64,000 bases of DNA from the NCBI GenBank assembly GCA_964424505.1, contig CAYRIQ010000001.1:1-64000 (forward strand). The letters are read 5' to 3'. Below, piece by piece: positions 62,632 to 64,000 of the stretch (the stretch's first letter is position 1; each line of letters begins with the position of its first letter). The notes under the pieces were generated by a model, which saw only the letters and a list, made by a program, of their open reading frames with translations, was not told the origin of the DNA and ran no database searches. The DNA comes from CAJBLF01 sp964424505 (GTDB taxonomy: Bacteria > Patescibacteriota > Gracilibacteria > Absconditabacterales > Absconditicoccaceae). A program made the translations under genes and the position numbers.

Positions 62632-64000
62632 TTATAGTTTTCTGGTGAGTATTCATTCAATTTCATTTCCTATTTTTTGAAGCAAGTCATTATAAGAAAA
62701 GATACCTCTAGTTTTGTTTTCTAATGATAGCTTTTTGTCGTTGGTAATCTCTTTTCGCTCCATATTTTTTCTTTTATTAAAAATCTTTTTTGTAATTGTA
62801 GACGTAAATAAATTTTCTGGGTTAGTAGTAACTCATGTACGTAACATAATATTTATTTGTTCTAAATCCTTTTTGAGATTATTGTATTCTTTACTTTCTT
62901 CTTTATATTGCATAATATTGATAACTTGTTTCTTTTTTTCTCTAGTTAAAGGATCTAATTTTAAAAATCTAAAATCTTCTCCTATGAGATTTTCTTGTAT
63001 CTTTTTATTGTTAGAAAAAGCACCTAACGATGTTCATATGGTTGGATGTACATAATTTTGCTTTCTGAGGATAAGTTTCCAAAGAGGAAAAGGTATGTCG
63101 GTGTTTTTTTTTGAAATACCTAGTTGTTTTTTTAAATCAGGGACCAGTGCAATGTCTTCAAATGATAGTTTTGCAAAATATGCGTCATTGTAAAATGATG
63201 CTCTTTCTTGTGGAGAAAGTGTTTTGAAATATTCAATGAGTTTTTTTGCTCATCTATAATAAATGACATCTTTTCTATTTGCTCAAGGTTGGTCTCGTGC
63301 ATAGTATGACTTAACTCTTTTTGCTCTTGTAAGTGCTAATTTTTGTGCATCAAAATCAGATTTTCCTGTAAGCTTAAAATAAATTTTTAATAGCTGTAGC
63401 GTATCTTGGAAATTGTAATTTTCTCCTATAAATACAGAAATATGTGCTATTTCTGGCTTTAATGGAATATCTTCCAAGGTATCATAGTGCATCAAATATT
63501 CATTAAGTTTTGTAATTCATTCTTCGATATTTTCATAATTTTCTCATGCAAATCATAGTTTTTGTTTGCCTTGAGCGCCTCTTACAACATGTCATCATAT
63601 TTCATGCTCAATAATAGTAGACAAAGATGATTCAGGGAAAAATGTTTTATTGGCTGGTAAATTGAGTTCTTTTTTATCAACATTTACAGAGAGATTGTTT
63701 TTTCCAATTTTACTGTCAGCATTTCGTTCTGGAATATCATAAAAGGTATTGATAGTATAATTAGCAATGTTTTTAATACTTGTAGTAGGAATATCTCCTA
63801 TCATAGGTATTTTAGCTACTTTAGGGGCATTTGGTATTTTTGTGGTTATAGAGAATCTTTCAAGAAAATGAAAAAATTTTATGGATTCACCATCAGTGAT
63901 TTTATCTTTATTTTTTTTTAAGAGATTGGTTAGATTATTGATTATACAATCTCTTTCTTCTATAGTATCAGAAATTTTTGGACCATAAAGATCATCTTGA
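62632..64000 (-). CDS. DUF1704 (MATCAP-like) metallopeptidase, partial
   Basis: C-terminal 455 or so residues of a protein whose start lies beyond the window. The zinc site IIEHEIGGHVVRGAQGKQ is an HExxH motif whose first Gly is TGA, followed by GENYENIEEGITKLNEYLM, which matches the EEG(L/I)--L-E pattern of DUF1704/KIAA0895-type tyrosine carboxypeptidases. Further on come YFKLTGKSDFDAQ and ANRKDVIYYRGAKKLIEYF. The substrate in bacteria is unknown. It is transcribed toward the 7TM gene with 64 bp between. Confidence 0.75.

Noticed and set aside
1..64000. tRNA or rRNA genes, including tRNA-Gly(UCA)
   Set aside because: No T-arm like GGTTCGAATCC with a matching acceptor stem was noticed on either strand by eye; a covariance search could still find one.

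Overview
The window reads as the genome of a Candidate Phyla Radiation bacterium using genetic code 25 (UGA = glycine), most likely Absconditabacteria (SR1), with Gracilibacteria as the alternative. In nearly every recognisable gene the reading frame is broken only by TGA, and the TGA codons fall where the family has glycine: Obg GGDG, MutL GFRGEA, the UvrB and MurD P-loops, a lipobox. Genes end only in TAA or TAG. The DNA is AT-rich, most starts lack a Shine-Dalgarno sequence, and a form II/III-type RuBisCO sits with the other enzymes of the AMP pathway, a combination reported for SR1. All CDS coordinates below are given for code 25, so many genes are several times longer than standard-code frames suggest. 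Two 10-N gaps (60.1 and 60.8 kb) and a foreign-looking insert beside the first show that this is a scaffolded draft assembly.

Layout. 0-6.4 kb: obg, rlmH, pnp, a GyrI-like protein and two unknown genes. 6.5-12.6 kb: the AMP cluster (ribose-1,5-bisphosphate isomerase, RuBisCO, AMP phosphorylase), which turns AMP plus phosphate and CO2 into 3-phosphoglycerate, followed by a pyruvate kinase without its C-terminal domain. 12.6-15.3 kb: small unknown genes and a secreted 3D-domain/peptidoglycan-binding protein. 15.3-29 kb: a transcription-translation block (L10 leader, rplJ, rplL, rpsB, tsf, a fused rpsF-rpsR, rpmH, rpoB, rpoC, rpmA, rpmF, nusB). 29.1-36.5 kb, minus strand: two large surface proteins with the same C-terminal repeat module. 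36.6-39.4 kb: divergent murL and murD2, the alternative D-glutamate route of peptidoglycan synthesis. 39.5-48.4 kb: membrane and secreted proteins, a Ctp protease, a cysteine hydrolase, nrdR, an orphan protein of about 730 residues, a lipoprotein FKBP and mutL. 48.4-55.3 kb, minus strand: nusA, hemW, a hydrogenase H-cluster-only protein, a frameshifted rimO and a C-terminally truncated uvrB. 55.4-64 kb: rplI, DUF4230, DUF192, rnpA, an AI-2E family permease, a gapped murF, a 7TM/UUP1-type protein and a partial DUF1704 (MATCAP-like) metallopeptidase.

The most notable observations are: (1) an S6-S18 ribosomal protein fusion whose junction codon is a UGA; (2) a GC-rich palindromic repeat family lying in frame inside hemW and rimO, like the Rickettsia palindromic elements, and breaking the frame at a second site in rimO; (3) a very small H-cluster-only [FeFe]-hydrogenase-like protein; (4) paired giant surface proteins with a shared three-repeat C-terminus; (5) UGA codons that look like former stop codons. 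No tRNA, rRNA or CRISPR array was recognised.
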